This document shows positions 1-9,228 of a stretch of DNA of 64,000 bases, in pieces (position 1 is the stretch's first letter; every line of letters begins with the position of its first letter). The DNA comes from Muribaculaceae bacterium. GTDB taxonomy: Bacteria > Bacteroidota > Bacteroidia > Bacteroidales > Muribaculaceae. The stretch lies in NCBI GenBank assembly GCA_022510425.1, contig JAFLTO010000006.1:102444-166443 (forward strand). The letters run 5' to 3'. The notes beneath the pieces are model-generated. The model worked only from the letters and a program-made list of their open reading frames with translations, had not been told where the DNA came from and searched no databases. The position numbers were made by a program, and so were the translations under genes.

Positions 1-199
1 TATTTCTCAAATATGTGGCTGCAAGATGTTCGATTGTATGTAAGGCTTCAGGACTGACTGCTTCCATCCTGTTGGGTTCGGTTAAGCGTATATCGAAAGT
101 AGTTAATACATCACCTCGGGGGGTATTGTCTTTCCTTGAGACATACACACCCCTTAACAACTTTTCATGATCAATAGTAAAACTCGGTATCTTCTCCAT
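1..199 (-). CDS. luxS: S-ribosylhomocysteine lyase LuxS (3' part outside window)
   Basis: Only the first 66 codons are inside the window. I translated the minus strand from ATG at 199; the reading begins MEKIPSFTIDHEKLLRG and contains HTIEHLAAT, the HxxEH zinc-binding signature of LuxS, at about residues 56-60. LuxS cleaves S-ribosylhomocysteine to homocysteine and DPD, the precursor of autoinducer-2, in the activated methyl cycle. It starts 25 bp after the MBL-hydrolase stop on the same strand, so rsmG, the hydrolase and luxS probably share a transcript. The later Cys zinc ligand and the C-terminus cannot be seen. Confidence 0.93.
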   Translation of the reverse strand, partial: MEKIPSFTIDHEKLLRGVYVSRKDNTPRGDVLTTFDIRLTEPNRMEAVSPEALHTIEHLAATYLRN

Positions 200-224
200 T
201 AGTGTGGCATGTAATGGTGTATGA

Positions 225-866
225 TTAAGAAAGGAAAGGATTGGATTGTTTCTCCTCTCCTATTGTAGAGGATGGTCCGTGCCCCGGCAAAACGACGGTG
301 TCATCAGGAAGTGATAATAATTCGGATTCAATACTATCTATCAATTCCTTATAGTTTCCTCCCGGAAGGTCGGTTCGGCCGATGCTACCTTTGAACAATG
401 CATCTCCCGAGATAAGATATCCACCTTCTTTATCATAAAGAGCCACACTTCCTTTTGAGTGTCCGGGAACAGAAATTACTTGCAATACTCCTTTCCCTAT
501 TTTTATCTTGTCTCCTGCTTTTATATATTCTGATATTTCGATATTTTCAAGTGGAAGATTAAGTCCGAACATTGCGGCTTGTTGGGCCATCCCTTCTCCT
601 AAAAATTTATCTCCTTCATGAGCTAAAATCGGAGCTCCATATTTCTTTCTTAAAAACGGGATGCCGGCCACATGATCAATATGGAGATGAGTGTTGATTA
701 TTTGTGTTAATTTCAAACCTTTGTCTTCTATAAAGTTCTCAATGGCTTTCTCTTCCCCGGGTGTAGACATTCCCGGATCTATCACAGCACATTCTTTGGT
801 TTCAGGATCAAATACCAAATAAGTGTTGATCCCGAAAAGACTGAATTGAAAAATCGCTACCTGCAT
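225..866 (-). CDS. MBL-fold metallohydrolase (glyoxalase II-like)
   Basis: A 213-residue single-domain metallo-beta-lactamase-fold hydrolase. The dinuclear metal site reads H60-L-H62-I-D64-H65, with further ligands H136 (GHSKGS), D155 (SGDALF) and H196 (GHGPSS). This spacing matches the glyoxalase II-like thioesterase branch, which hydrolyses S-acylglutathione-type or other thioesters. The real substrate cannot be read from sequence. No signal peptide is visible, so it is cytoplasmic. It lies 81 bp downstream of rsmG and 25 bp upstream of luxS on the same strand. Confidence 0.85.
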   Translation of the reverse strand: MQVAIFQFSLFGINTYLVFDPETKECAVIDPGMSTPGEEKAIENFIEDKGLKLTQIINTHLHIDHVAGIPFLRKKYGAPILAHEGDKFLGEGMAQQAAMFGLNLPLENIEISEYIKAGDKIKIGKGVLQVISVPGHSKGSVALYDKEGGYLISGDALFKGSIGRTDLPGGNYKELIDSIESELLSLPDDTVVLPGHGPSSTIGEEKQSNPFLS

Positions 867-947
867 AATTTTTGATTATTTATAGTAATTGCACTATATT
901 TACCTTTTCCCTCAAACCCCAGTCTCTCATACCTTATACTCTATACC

Positions 948-1577
948 CTATCCCCCTATCGGGGTATAGACAATTTGTTTGGTTTGGAAGTATGGTTCTG
1001 TAAAATAAGAAGAAACCGGTACTACCTCTGATATGGATGCATATTTTCCTAATTCTTCTTTCACATCTCCTCCCTTCAACGTGATGAGCCCGTTAGGCAG
1101 GGCATTATGGGATGCCTTGGAAATATTTTTTTTCGATATCTTGATTAAGGTTGGTTGGTCGGTAACAGCTCTAGAAACCACAAAGTCTGCCATAACCTTA
1201 CATTCTCCCATGTCACCATGCTGAAAAGTCACATTCTCCAAACCTATTTCCCCTGCTATTTCTTCCGCCACTTTCACCTTTTTCCCGATTCGGTCGATCA
1301 AATGAAATTTTACGTCCGGAAACATGACTGCCAAGGGAAGCCCCGGAAGGCCACCTCCGGTGCCCAAATCTATCACCACTGTCCCCGGAGTAAATTTTAT
1401 ATATTTAGCGATAGCAAGTGAATGAAGAATATGATTCGTTTCTATGTTATCTATATCTTTTCTCGATACTACATTCACTTTTTCATTTAACTCGCGAAAT
1501 ATTTGTGCCATTTTTTCCAACCGTTCAATCTGTAGGTCGGTTATCCAGGGGAAATATTGCCTATAGGTTTCTTTCAT
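948..1577 (-). CDS. rsmG: 16S rRNA (guanine527-N7)-methyltransferase RsmG
   Basis: 209 residues, the usual length of RsmG (GidB), which uses SAM to methylate N7 of G527 in 16S rRNA. The SAM-binding motif VIDLGTGGGLPGLPLA lies near residues 68-83, followed by the acidic end of strand 2 (LIDRIGKKV), and SRAV later marks the family. The start ATG at 1577 is downstream of a minus-strand -7 element (TATATTTG, 1602-1595). It is divergent from rpmH. Loss of this enzyme gives low-level streptomycin resistance in other bacteria (known for the family, not shown here). Confidence 0.93.
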   Translation of the reverse strand: MKETYRQYFPWITDLQIERLEKMAQIFRELNEKVNVVSRKDIDNIETNHILHSLAIAKYIKFTPGTVVIDLGTGGGLPGLPLAVMFPDVKFHLIDRIGKKVKVAEEIAGEIGLENVTFQHGDMGECKVMADFVVSRAVTDQPTLIKISKKNISKASHNALPNGLITLKGGDVKEELGKYASISEVVPVSSYFTEPYFQTKQIVYTPIGG

Positions 1578-1620
1578 TTCTCTTCTTTATAGTGCAAATA
1601 TAAGTAAAGTAAGCCTAAAG

Positions 1621-1652
1621 TTTGTGGGTTTGAAACTTATTTTCTAAATTTG
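1621..1652 (+). promoter_or_regulatory. rpmH promoter, Bacteroidota type
   Basis: TTTG at 1621-1624 and TAAATTTG at 1645-1652, separated by 20 nt, fit the Bacteroidota primary-sigma consensus. The expected start is near 1659, giving a leader of about 40 nt before rpmH. Confidence 0.7.
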
Positions 1653-1699
1653 CACTCTGAAATTTAGCGTTACATCCTTTGAAATAAATTCAATTAGAT

Positions 1700-1855
1700 A
1701 TGAAAAGAACATTCCAACCATCTAACCGTAGAAGAGTCAACAAGCATGGTTTCAGAGAAAGAATGGCTACCAAAGACGGCCGCAAAGTCCTTTCTCGTCG
1801 TCGTGCCAAAGGCCGTGCTTCTCTGACTGTTTCTGATCACCTCGGTTCTAAGTAA
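1700..1855 (+). CDS. rpmH: 50S ribosomal protein L34
   Basis: A 51-codon gene: [18 protein letters not shown], then a basic helix rich in Arg and Lys, ending in HLGSK. This is the canonical L34 sequence (KRTFQPS and [15 protein letters not shown] are near-invariant) and has the normal length. L34 is a small basic protein of the large ribosomal subunit. The gene has its own promoter and a strong terminator 28 bp after the stop, so it forms a monocistronic unit. In many bacteria it lies near dnaA/rnpA; neither is seen here. Confidence 0.97.
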   Translation: MKRTFQPSNRRRVNKHGFRERMATKDGRKVLSRRRAKGRASLTVSDHLGSK

Positions 1856-1883
1856 GAAATTAGGAAATTTATTTCCGATGGCC

Positions 1884-1913
1884 CACCAGCTCCAAGAGCT
1901 GGTGATTTTTTTT
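1884..1913 (+). terminator. Rho-independent terminator after rpmH
   Basis: A perfect 9-bp stem (CACCAGCTC, 1884-1892, with GAGCTGGTG, 1896-1904), a CAA loop and a run of eight T (1906-1913). It ends the rpmH transcript and separates it from the SDR gene 30 bp downstream. Confidence 0.9.
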
Positions 1914-1942
1914 GTGCCCAATTTTATTGCTAATTTTGCAAT

Positions 1943-3103
1943 ATGAATATAAAGAAAACAAATGTTTTCCTAACCGGTGCTACAGGTGTCATGGGGATGG
2001 CCGGTCTAAGAGAATTTATGAACCGTCCCGAGGATTATTCTGTCACAGTATTGGCCCGAAACACAAAAAAGAACCACCAAAAACTTCGGACTTTTATAGA
2101 TAAGGGTGTCAGAGTGATTTGGGGTGATCTCCTTGATGAAACTTCGTTGAAAAAAGGTATAGAAAATGCCGACATCGTACTGCATGTAGGGGGCATGGTA
2201 TCTCCTATGGCTGAACACTTCCCTGAAAAGACCCTTAAAGTAAATGTGGGTTCTATGAAATCTATAATCAGGCTTGTGGAAGATTTAGAAAATCAAGATC
2301 CCTCAACCGCTATTAAAGTGGTTTATATAGGTTCAGTGTCACAATATGAAAGCCGTATTCCTCCAAATCATTGGGGAAAAGTGGGGGATCCTCTGAAGGG
2401 TGCCAAATTTGATGCGTACGCCGAATCAAAAATAAAGGCTGAAGAGGCTTTGGTTAATTCCAATCTAAAAAAATGGGTCTCACTAAGACAGACTGCCATC
2501 CTTCATCCCGGATTATTGATGAAGGCTAATGATCCTGTAACTTTTCACGTGCCACTCCAGGGAGTGATAGAATGGATCACAACAGAAGATTCCGGACGAC
2601 TTCTCGAAAGGGTTAGCAGAAAAGATGTTCCTGATGATTTCTGGGGAAAATGCTATAATGTGGGCGGAGGTGAACCATTCCGACTGACCAATCTTGAATT
2701 TGAAAGAGGTATTCTTAAAGCTTTGGGATGCCCTCCTCCTGAAAAAATTTTCGAACCAAACTGGTTCGCTACCCAAAATTTTCATGGAATGTGGTTTGAG
2801 GATTCCGACGATTTAGACAAAATCCTGCATTTCAGAAATCCTGATTCATTTGAGGAGGCTCTTAACAGATTGAAAAAACAAATTCCCTGGTATTTTAAAC
2901 TCGCTCCTCTGGCTCCGGCATTCATCATAAAAGTTTTTATGAAAAAGGTTGCCGCTCATCCCGAATTGGGTCCTCTTTCATGGATTAAAACAAACGATCT
3001 GGAACGCATATCTGCAGCTTGGGGCTCTCTGGAAGCCTACCGCAAAATCCCTTCCTGGTCTCAACTCAAACCCCTAACCCTTTCCAAATCAACTCCATCA
3101 TAA
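1943..3103 (+). CDS. NAD-dependent epimerase/dehydratase (extended SDR)
   Basis: 386 residues. The N-terminal Rossmann motif GATGVMGMAG (residues 12-21) binds NAD(P), D62 (GDL) follows strand 3, and the SDR catalytic pair is Y159-A-E-S-K163. Residues after about 200 form the variable substrate-binding part and contain YNVGGGEPFRLTN, seen in extended SDRs that act on nucleotide sugars or steroid-like alcohols. The unusually long C-terminal 120 residues, ending in a Pro/Ser-rich tail, point to an atypical subfamily. It has no signal peptide. The substrate is unknown. It starts right after the rpmH terminator and ends 85 bp before a lipoprotein gene. Confidence 0.8.
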   Translation: MNIKKTNVFLTGATGVMGMAGLREFMNRPEDYSVTVLARNTKKNHQKLRTFIDKGVRVIWGDLLDETSLKKGIENADIVLHVGGMVSPMAEHFPEKTLKVNVGSMKSIIRLVEDLENQDPSTAIKVVYIGSVSQYESRIPPNHWGKVGDPLKGAKFDAYAESKIKAEEALVNSNLKKWVSLRQTAILHPGLLMKANDPVTFHVPLQGVIEWITTEDSGRLLERVSRKDVPDDFWGKCYNVGGGEPFRLTNLEFERGILKALGCPPPEKIFEPNWFATQNFHGMWFEDSDDLDKILHFRNPDSFEEALNRLKKQIPWYFKLAPLAPAFIIKVFMKKVAAHPELGPLSWIKTNDLERISAAWGSLEAYRKIPSWSQLKPLTLSKSTPS

Positions 3104-3162
3104 TAAATGCCATAACTTTCTTTTTACCAATTGTAAAAATCACTAAAGAGTGTATTTTTTTA

Positions 3163-3170
3163 TAACTTTG
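3163..3170 (+). promoter_or_regulatory. -7 element upstream of the first lipoprotein gene
   Basis: TAACTTTG matches TAnnTTTG and sits 18 bp before the ATG at 3189. No exact TTTG is found at the -33 distance, so it may be a weaker promoter. Confidence 0.45.
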
Positions 3171-3188
3171 TAAATAAAAATCCTTAGC

Positions 3189-3809
3189 ATGAAAAAGTTT
3201 TATCTATTTTTGACATGTTTAATTGGGCTTACTTTAGCCTCTTGTGGTTCCGGTTCTGTAAAAATTGATCCGAATCTAAGTTCCGATGAGGCACAAGCTG
3301 TTGTTAAAACAGAGAAATCTTTGCCTCGAACTGCAAAGATCGAATCTTACGAAGTGGTAAAATCCACATTGCCTTTGGCTCTATTGGATAACGAATATAA
3401 AGGGCTCAGAGATCAAGCTAACAAAGCACGTATCGATTATCGCACAAACATGACAAGAGGTCTTCAACAGGTAGCTGAAAAAAATATTCAGACTCTGCAG
3501 AATATCCAGAACACTATAGTGGAAAAATCCTCCAGCTTACAAGCCGACTCCCCGGAATATATCTTTGTTTTGGCCCAAGTTAAGGAAAGAGAAAGAAAGG
3601 ATGGTAAACTATCGGGCTTTATAGCCATTTATGATCCTAATAATCTTCAACAGGTTGATTTCATCCAAGTCACTACACCACTTTATAACAATGCGGTCAT
3701 GGTAACTGAAGCTCTCAATGGTGTCCTTGCAAATCCAAATCAGGACGATGAAAATTTAAAATCTTCAAATCCCGTTGTCAACTTCATCCTAAATTCAAAT
3801 CCAAAATAA
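3189..3809 (+). CDS. Hypothetical lipoprotein
   Basis: 206 residues with a lipoprotein signal peptide: MKK, a hydrophobic core and the lipobox LASC, with the lipidated Cys at residue 19. The mature part is mostly helical and charged. A segment at about residues 70-115 (KARIDYRTNMTRGLQQVAE onward) could form a coiled coil, and a beta-like segment follows (YIFVLAQVKER). I do not recognise the family. It probably sits on the periplasmic face of a membrane. Its own -7 element lies just upstream. The next gene, 65 bp on, is another lipoprotein. Confidence 0.7.
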   Translation: MKKFYLFLTCLIGLTLASCGSGSVKIDPNLSSDEAQAVVKTEKSLPRTAKIESYEVVKSTLPLALLDNEYKGLRDQANKARIDYRTNMTRGLQQVAEKNIQTLQNIQNTIVEKSSSLQADSPEYIFVLAQVKERERKDGKLSGFIAIYDPNNLQQVDFIQVTTPLYNNAVMVTEALNGVLANPNQDDENLKSSNPVVNFILNSNPK

Positions 3810-3874
3810 TCTGTGTTGATTTGCAATGGACAATATAATTTCAAAACAAGTCAAATCACAATTATAAAACTACT

Positions 3875-4897
3875 ATGAAACTATTTAAGAATTTCATTAA
3901 AATAGGGTTAACGGTTATAAGCCTTCCACTTCTCTCATCTTGTAAAAGTGATGAACCCGGAGTCAACAATGCAGCAAATTCCATTTTGGATTTTGATGGG
4001 GAAAGATTAAAGATGGTTGCCAATTATTATTTTAGTTATGACGATGAAGGTCGTCTGACAAAAATTGATGGAAATTCACAGAATTTGCAAATAGATTATG
4101 AAAACGCAACTCTTGAATATAATGGTGATATAGCATCTGTCAAGTTTAACAAAAATGGTTACATTTCTGAATTATCAGCTTCATGGAATGAAAAGGAAAA
4201 TGAGTTGTATCATAGCACCGGGAACGGAGCTATGAAGTATTCTTACGATTCAAATGGACATCTTGTCTCTATTTCTTTAACCTCTCAAGAAACAGGATTT
4301 TATGAAGGAGAAACTTTTAATTTAGAGGTTAATTACACCACTAATCTAAAATGGACAAATGATAACCTCACCGCTGCTGAAATATCAGGGTATGAAATGG
4401 AAAATGGAGATAAGTACAATTATACGGAAAGATATGATATCTCTTATGGTGATCAAGCTAATGTCTTCTATCAGATACCCCTCCTGATTTCCCAATTCAT
4501 TTATAGTAGTGAAGATGATCTGTTCCTTCTCTCTTGCGTGGGTTTAATGGGTAAAGGTCCGGCATATTTGCCAACAAGATGTTTTGAAGAGGATTATAGC
4601 GAGAATAATATAGAAGAAGACTTTTACTATTCACAGACGTATACCATGAGTTTCCAACTTAATGGTAACGGCTCACTTTCATTTGAAACAAGCTCATGGC
4701 ATGCAGGTAATTATTTTGATCCTTCTTTAAGTATAGGAAGTGATTCCCTCTCGGATAAAAATTTTGCAACAAGGACAATTGAAGCTTGCCATTACATTTA
4801 TTCTTTCTTTAGTACCAGAAATGAAGTTTTCAACTCAGAGAAACATAATAAGGGTGGTATAAGAGATTTCTTTATTAAACAACATACAAAAAAATAA
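3875..4897 (+). CDS. Lipoprotein with Rhs-like beta repeats (DUF4595-like)
   Basis: 340 residues with a lipobox LSSC (Cys at about residue 23). The mature chain has repeats of the kind YDDEGRLTKIDG, KFNKNGYISEL and YDSNGHLVSI, which resemble the short Y-D-x-x-G-x-L beta repeats of Rhs/YD proteins and of the Bacteroidota DUF4595 lipoproteins. The C-terminal third has no clear motif and ends in a basic tail. It is predicted to be surface or periplasmic; function unknown. The DUF4595 assignment is from memory of the repeat style and is moderate. Confidence 0.65.
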   Translation: MKLFKNFIKIGLTVISLPLLSSCKSDEPGVNNAANSILDFDGERLKMVANYYFSYDDEGRLTKIDGNSQNLQIDYENATLEYNGDIASVKFNKNGYISELSASWNEKENELYHSTGNGAMKYSYDSNGHLVSISLTSQETGFYEGETFNLEVNYTTNLKWTNDNLTAAEISGYEMENGDKYNYTERYDISYGDQANVFYQIPLLISQFIYSSEDDLFLLSCVGLMGKGPAYLPTRCFEEDYSENNIEEDFYYSQTYTMSFQLNGNGSLSFETSSWHAGNYFDPSLSIGSDSLSDKNFATRTIEACHYIYSFFSTRNEVFNSEKHNKGGIRDFFIKQHTKK

Positions 4898-5089
4898 ATT
4901 CAGGCAATGATCTATAATTAGATCTATCTTTCCCGTGACATGAAATAAAAGTATTGGGGAGAAAGGTTTAAAGTTGCTCAAATTGTTTATCGGAGTGTCT
5001 TTACTCTATTGCCTTCCTATGCTTTTTTCTTTTCCATCCAATATTATTTCTTTATATTATTTTTTCAACTATTTTTCATTAATTTTGTA

Positions 5090-5097
5090 AATTTAGA
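5090..5097 (+). promoter_or_regulatory. -7 element upstream of parE
   Basis: TAATTTTG matches TAnnTTTG exactly, 51 bp before the parE ATG. The A/T-rich stretch upstream lacks an exact TTTG at -33. Confidence 0.5.
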
Positions 5098-5148
5098 GGA
5101 TAATACCCTTTTACCACGAGCAAAAAATTAAAGAGGGCATAAATCAGT

Positions 5149-7161
5149 ATGGCAGAAGAAAACAGCGGACTTTTTGAAAACGGTTTTGAAGCAGCCGATA
5201 CTTCAGTTGATGAGGTGACTCCTGAAGAGATCACCAATTCTGAAGCGGGTGGTTATGACGACGATTCCATTCAGCATCTGGAGTGGAACGAACATATTCG
5301 ACGCCGTTCGGGAATGTATATCGGCACATTAGGTGACGGTAGCCATTCCGACGACGGTATATATGTTCTGCTCAAAGAAGTCATCGACAACAGTATCGAT
5401 GAATTTAATATGGGTGCCGGATCACGTATCGATATTTCTATGACCGAAGACGGTGTTATTACCGTGCGTGACTTCGGCCGTGGAATTCCTTTGGGTAAGG
5501 TCAAGGAAGTGGCTTCTGAAATAAATACAGGCGGAAAGTTTGATGATAAGAACTTCAAAAAATCCGTTGGTCTTAATGGTGTAGGTCTTAAGGCTGTGAA
5601 TGCCATGTCTGAAAACTTTCATATCGAAAGCACACGTGAAGGCAAACAAGTGTCTGTCGATTTCGAAAGAGGCAATCTTATATCGCAAAACGAAGCCAAG
5701 GATGTGGATGAACCTAATGGTACTTTAGTGAGATTCAAACCTGACAATTCTCTCTTCAAAGGGTTCCAATTCAAATCGGAGTTCGTGGAAATGATGGTGA
5801 ATAATTACACCTATCTGAACACAGGTCTTAAAATCTTTCTTAATGGCAAAAGATATTATTCAAAAAGTGGATTACTTGACTTGTTGAAGGAAAATATGAC
5901 CGCCGAACCTCTCTACCCCTTTATTCACCTGAAGGGAGAAGATATAGAACTGGTGCTTACTCATGCCGATCAATACGGTGAAGAATACTATTCTTTCATC
6001 AATGGACAGCACACAACTCAAGGGGGAACACATCTTACAGCCTTCCGCGAACATGTGAGCCGTACAATCAAAGAATTCTCAGGTAAGGGATTTGAATTTT
6101 CCGATATCCGTAACGGTATGGTCGCTGCAGTAAGTGTCAAGGTGCAAGAACCTATGTTCGACAGTCAGGCAAAAACCCGTTTCAATGGTAAAGAATTAGC
6201 ACCGGGAAGCCCAATCACTGTCAATAAATTTATTGGTGACTTCATAAAAAAAGAATTAGACGATTATCTCCACAAGCATCCTGACGTGGCTGATGCCATG
6301 ATCAAAAAAATCACAGCAACCGAAAAAGAGAGGAAAGAGTTTGCCGGGGTTGCTAAGATCGCAAGGGAAAAAGCCAAAAAAGTTAGTCTTCATAATCGTA
6401 AACTGAGAGATTGCCGTTTTCATTATAATGATTCAATAAAATCAGGTTCTAAAAATGACGGCAAACGTGATGAATCTTCTATTTTCATCACTGAGGGAGA
6501 TTCAGCATCGGGCACCATCACTAAAGTTAGAAACGCCGAGACACAGGCGGTATTCTCACTGCGTGGTAAACCTTTGAATTCTTACTCAGCCCCTCAGGCT
6601 GATATAATAAAGAATGAGGAACTCACTTTATTGAAAGCTGCCCTTAATATTGAGGATGGAATCGATGGTTTGAGATATAACAAAATCATCATAGCTACTG
6701 ACGCTGATGTAGACGGGATGCACATACGCCTGTTGATGATAACATATTTCCTGAAGTATTTCCCTGAATTGATCAAGAAAGGGCATGTCTATATACTCCA
6801 AACCCCTTTGTTCCGTGTCAGAGACAAGAATGCCGTGAGAAGAGGGAAAGGCGTCAAGTCTAAAAAGAAGTCTCAGGAGGGTCAGAAGGATACTTATTAT
6901 TGCTATACCGACGAAGAACGGGAAGCCGCCATTGCTAAATTCGGTAATAATGCTGAGATCACCCGCTTCAAAGGACTGGGGGAAATCAATGACGTGGAAT
7001 TTGCTGAATTCATAGGGCCGGATATGCGTCTTGATCCGGTTTCTCTTAAGAAGGATGACACCGTAGAAAAACTTCTTGAATTCTATATGGGAAAAAACAC
7101 CATGGAGAGACAAAACTTCATTATAGACAATCTTATAATAGAAGACGATTCCGAAATATGA
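5149..7161 (+). CDS. parE: DNA topoisomerase IV subunit B
   Basis: 670 residues with the full type IIA B-subunit layout. GHKL ATPase: EVIDNSIDEF (residues 77-86), RDFGRGIP (about 107-114) and GLNGVGLKAV (141-150). The transducer region contains QTK-like residues, then the Toprim domain with EGDSA (449-453) and the metal site DADVDG (518-523), and a C-terminal FKGLGE segment. The subunit binds ATP and joins ParC to decatenate chromosomes. An acidic N-terminal extension of about 40 residues precedes the ATPase fold. ParE is preferred over GyrB because of length and the coaD/S41 context, but by motif alone GyrB cannot be excluded. Its stop overlaps coaD by 4 bp (ATGA). Confidence 0.88.
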   Translation: MAEENSGLFENGFEAADTSVDEVTPEEITNSEAGGYDDDSIQHLEWNEHIRRRSGMYIGTLGDGSHSDDGIYVLLKEVIDNSIDEFNMGAGSRIDISMTEDGVITVRDFGRGIPLGKVKEVASEINTGGKFDDKNFKKSVGLNGVGLKAVNAMSENFHIESTREGKQVSVDFERGNLISQNEAKDVDEPNGTLVRFKPDNSLFKGFQFKSEFVEMMVNNYTYLNTGLKIFLNGKRYYSKSGLLDLLKENMTAEPLYPFIHLKGEDIELVLTHADQYGEEYYSFINGQHTTQGGTHLTAFREHVSRTIKEFSGKGFEFSDIRNGMVAAVSVKVQEPMFDSQAKTRFNGKELAPGSPITVNKFIGDFIKKELDDYLHKHPDVADAMIKKITATEKERKEFAGVAKIAREKAKKVSLHNRKLRDCRFHYNDSIKSGSKNDGKRDESSIFITEGDSASGTITKVRNAETQAVFSLRGKPLNSYSAPQADIIKNEELTLLKAALNIEDGIDGLRYNKIIIATDADVDGMHIRLLMITYFLKYFPELIKKGHVYILQTPLFRVRDKNAVRRGKGVKSKKKSQEGQKDTYYCYTDEEREAAIAKFGNNAEITRFKGLGEINDVEFAEFIGPDMRLDPVSLKKDDTVEKLLEFYMGKNTMERQNFIIDNLIIEDDSEI

Positions 7162-7604
7162 AAGCTTTTTATGCAGGTAGTTTCGACCCCTTCACTATAG
7201 GGCATCTTTCGATTGCCAACAGAGCCTTATCTCTGTTTGGAGAACTTATTATCGGTATTGGTTATAATGAATCAAAACGTAATGAACATTCGATTGAGGA
7301 AAGAATATTACATATCAAAAAAATTTTCGAAGGAAACTCCATGGTGACAGTTTTTGCTTACCATGGTCTGACAGCAGAGATTGCTAAAGAAAACGGAGCC
7401 GTAGTTCTAATTCGGGGTGTTAGAAACGGAATAGATTTTGAAAAAGAAAAAGAACTCGCCGACATTAATCTCGAAGTGTTTGGAATGCCTACAGTGATAT
7501 TGCCTTGTGAACCTCAATATTCTTATGTAAGTAGCTCTATGGTGAGGGAACTTACACACTTTGGTTATGATGTTTCACGTTATATACCAAAGACTAATAA
7601 TTGA
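7158..7604 (+). CDS. coaD: Phosphopantetheine adenylyltransferase
   Basis: 148 residues, the typical size of bacterial CoaD, which transfers AMP from ATP to 4'-phosphopantetheine in coenzyme A synthesis. The nucleotidyltransferase signature GSFDPFTIGH (residues 7-16, the T/HxGH motif) is complete. RGVRNGIDFEKE and the YSYVSSSMVREL segment are the other conserved blocks. The ATG lies inside the parE stop (ATGA overlap), indicating translational coupling. The S41 protease gene starts one base after its stop. Confidence 0.95.
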   Translation: MKAFYAGSFDPFTIGHLSIANRALSLFGELIIGIGYNESKRNEHSIEERILHIKKIFEGNSMVTVFAYHGLTAEIAKENGAVVLIRGVRNGIDFEKEKELADINLEVFGMPTVILPCEPQYSYVSSSMVRELTHFGYDVSRYIPKTNN

Positions 7605-7605
7605 T

Positions 7606-9213
7606 ATGAAAAATTTAATATACATAATTTTAGCAGCTATCTTAGGTTTGACCGGCTTCTCTTTAAATGCCGAAATCAATTTGGCTGAAAATAACAAGCT
7701 TCGTCTAGCCGAAGCAGCAATCACTCAACTTTATGTCGATTCAGTAGATGAAAGTAAATTGGTGGAAGAGGCTATAAATGCCATGTTGGCTTCTCTTGAT
7801 CCTCATTCTCAATATTCAAATGCTGAGGAAACTAAAGAATTGAATGAACCGCTCTCAGGAAATTTTAGTGGAGTTGGCATAACTTTCAACATGAATAATG
7901 ATACCCTTTACGTGATTCAGACAGTCGGAGGAGGACCTTCTGAAAAAGTGGGAATTTTGGCCGGTGACAGAATTATTGAAGTAAACGATACTGTGATTGC
8001 AGGTGTGAAAATGAAAAACACCGACATCATGAAGCGATTAAGAGGCCCTAAAGGAACCAATGTTGATGTTAAGGTTTTAAGATATAGCAAGGGGCTGGCA
8101 GATACAATAGATTTCCGCATCACTCGTGCAGACATTCCAATTTATAGTGTTGATGCAGCTTACATGGTTGATGATAAAACCGGTTATATCCGTATGAACC
8201 GATTTGCAGCTGAAACAGCCGATGAGGTTAGACAAGCCTTAAAAAACTTAAAGAAACAAGGAATGGATCGTCTTATTCTTGACTTGACTGACAATGGGGG
8301 TGGTTTCTTGAATGCTGCGGTTGAGATATTAGGTGAATTCCTGGAACCGGGTCAAATGACTGTTTATACCGAAGGTCTTAATTCTCCGAAAACCGATAAT
8401 TATGCGAGTCCTCATGGTTCTAAGCCATTATTTTCCGACGGACGCCTTGTAGTTATGACCAATCAATATTCTGCTTCAGCTTCTGAAATCACTTCCGGAG
8501 CAATTCAAGATTGGGATCGAGGGTTGATAGTGGGTAGACGCACTTTCGGGAAAGGACTGGTGCAACGTCCAATACCGTTACCTGATGGCTCTATGATACG
8601 TCTTACCGTAGCTCATTATTATACTCCTACAGGTCGTGATATTCAAAAACCTTACGAAAAAGGTAATGCCAAGGCTTATCGCAGTGATATCTTAGACAGA
8701 TATAACAGCGGCGAATTGATGCATGCTGATTCCATCCATTACACTGACTCATTAAAAGTTGAAACTCTTAGATTAAAAAGACCTATATATGGAGGCGGAG
8801 GAATCTATCCTGACAGGTTTGTAGCTCTTGACACCACACAATTCACTAACTACTATAGAGATGTCACGGCAAAGGGCCTTATAAATTCATATGCTATCAG
8901 CTATGTCGACAACAACAGGAAAGAAATTCAAAAAGAATATAAGAACGATGCCAATTATACAAAAGATTTTACAGTGACACCACAAATGCTACAAGAATTG
9001 TATGATTTGGCCACTAAGGAAGGAATCGAATTCAAACCCGAAGAGGCTGAGATAAGTACTCCCCTGTTCTCTATGGTGCTCAAAGGTTTAATAGGAAGGG
9101 ATGTTTTCGACAATTCTACATACTATAAAGTTTACAACACTCATGATCCAATATTCCGGGAGGCTTATCGTTTGATTAATTCCGAAGAATATGAGGAGAT
9201 GTTACCAAATTAA
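7606..9213 (+). CDS. S41-family C-terminal processing peptidase
   Basis: I start it at the ATG at 7606, one base after coaD; the upstream in-frame ATGs lie inside coaD and would spoil the signal peptide. This gives 535 residues: signal peptide (1-22), a helical N-terminal segment, a PDZ domain (about 85-165, SGVGITF to GPKGTNVDV) and the S41 protease core. The likely Ser-Lys pair is S291 in SASASEI and K316 in FGKGLVQ, with the expected 25-residue spacing. A C-terminal region of about 200 residues follows. Tail-specific proteases of this kind cut periplasmic proteins after recognising their C-termini. Substrates are unknown. Confidence 0.9.
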   Translation: MKNLIYIILAAILGLTGFSLNAEINLAENNKLRLAEAAITQLYVDSVDESKLVEEAINAMLASLDPHSQYSNAEETKELNEPLSGNFSGVGITFNMNNDTLYVIQTVGGGPSEKVGILAGDRIIEVNDTVIAGVKMKNTDIMKRLRGPKGTNVDVKVLRYSKGLADTIDFRITRADIPIYSVDAAYMVDDKTGYIRMNRFAAETADEVRQALKNLKKQGMDRLILDLTDNGGGFLNAAVEILGEFLEPGQMTVYTEGLNSPKTDNYASPHGSKPLFSDGRLVVMTNQYSASASEITSGAIQDWDRGLIVGRRTFGKGLVQRPIPLPDGSMIRLTVAHYYTPTGRDIQKPYEKGNAKAYRSDILDRYNSGELMHADSIHYTDSLKVETLRLKRPIYGGGGIYPDRFVALDTTQFTNYYRDVTAKGLINSYAISYVDNNRKEIQKEYKNDANYTKDFTVTPQMLQELYDLATKEGIEFKPEEAEISTPLFSMVLKGLIGRDVFDNSTYYKVYNTHDPIFREAYRLINSEEYEEMLPN

Positions 9214-9228
9214 AACACATTAAACCTT

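Noticed and set aside
6628..7113. Open frame of 161 codons on minus opposite parE
   Set aside because: It is antisense to the Toprim and C-terminal region of parE, where motifs are intact, and it has no recognisable product.
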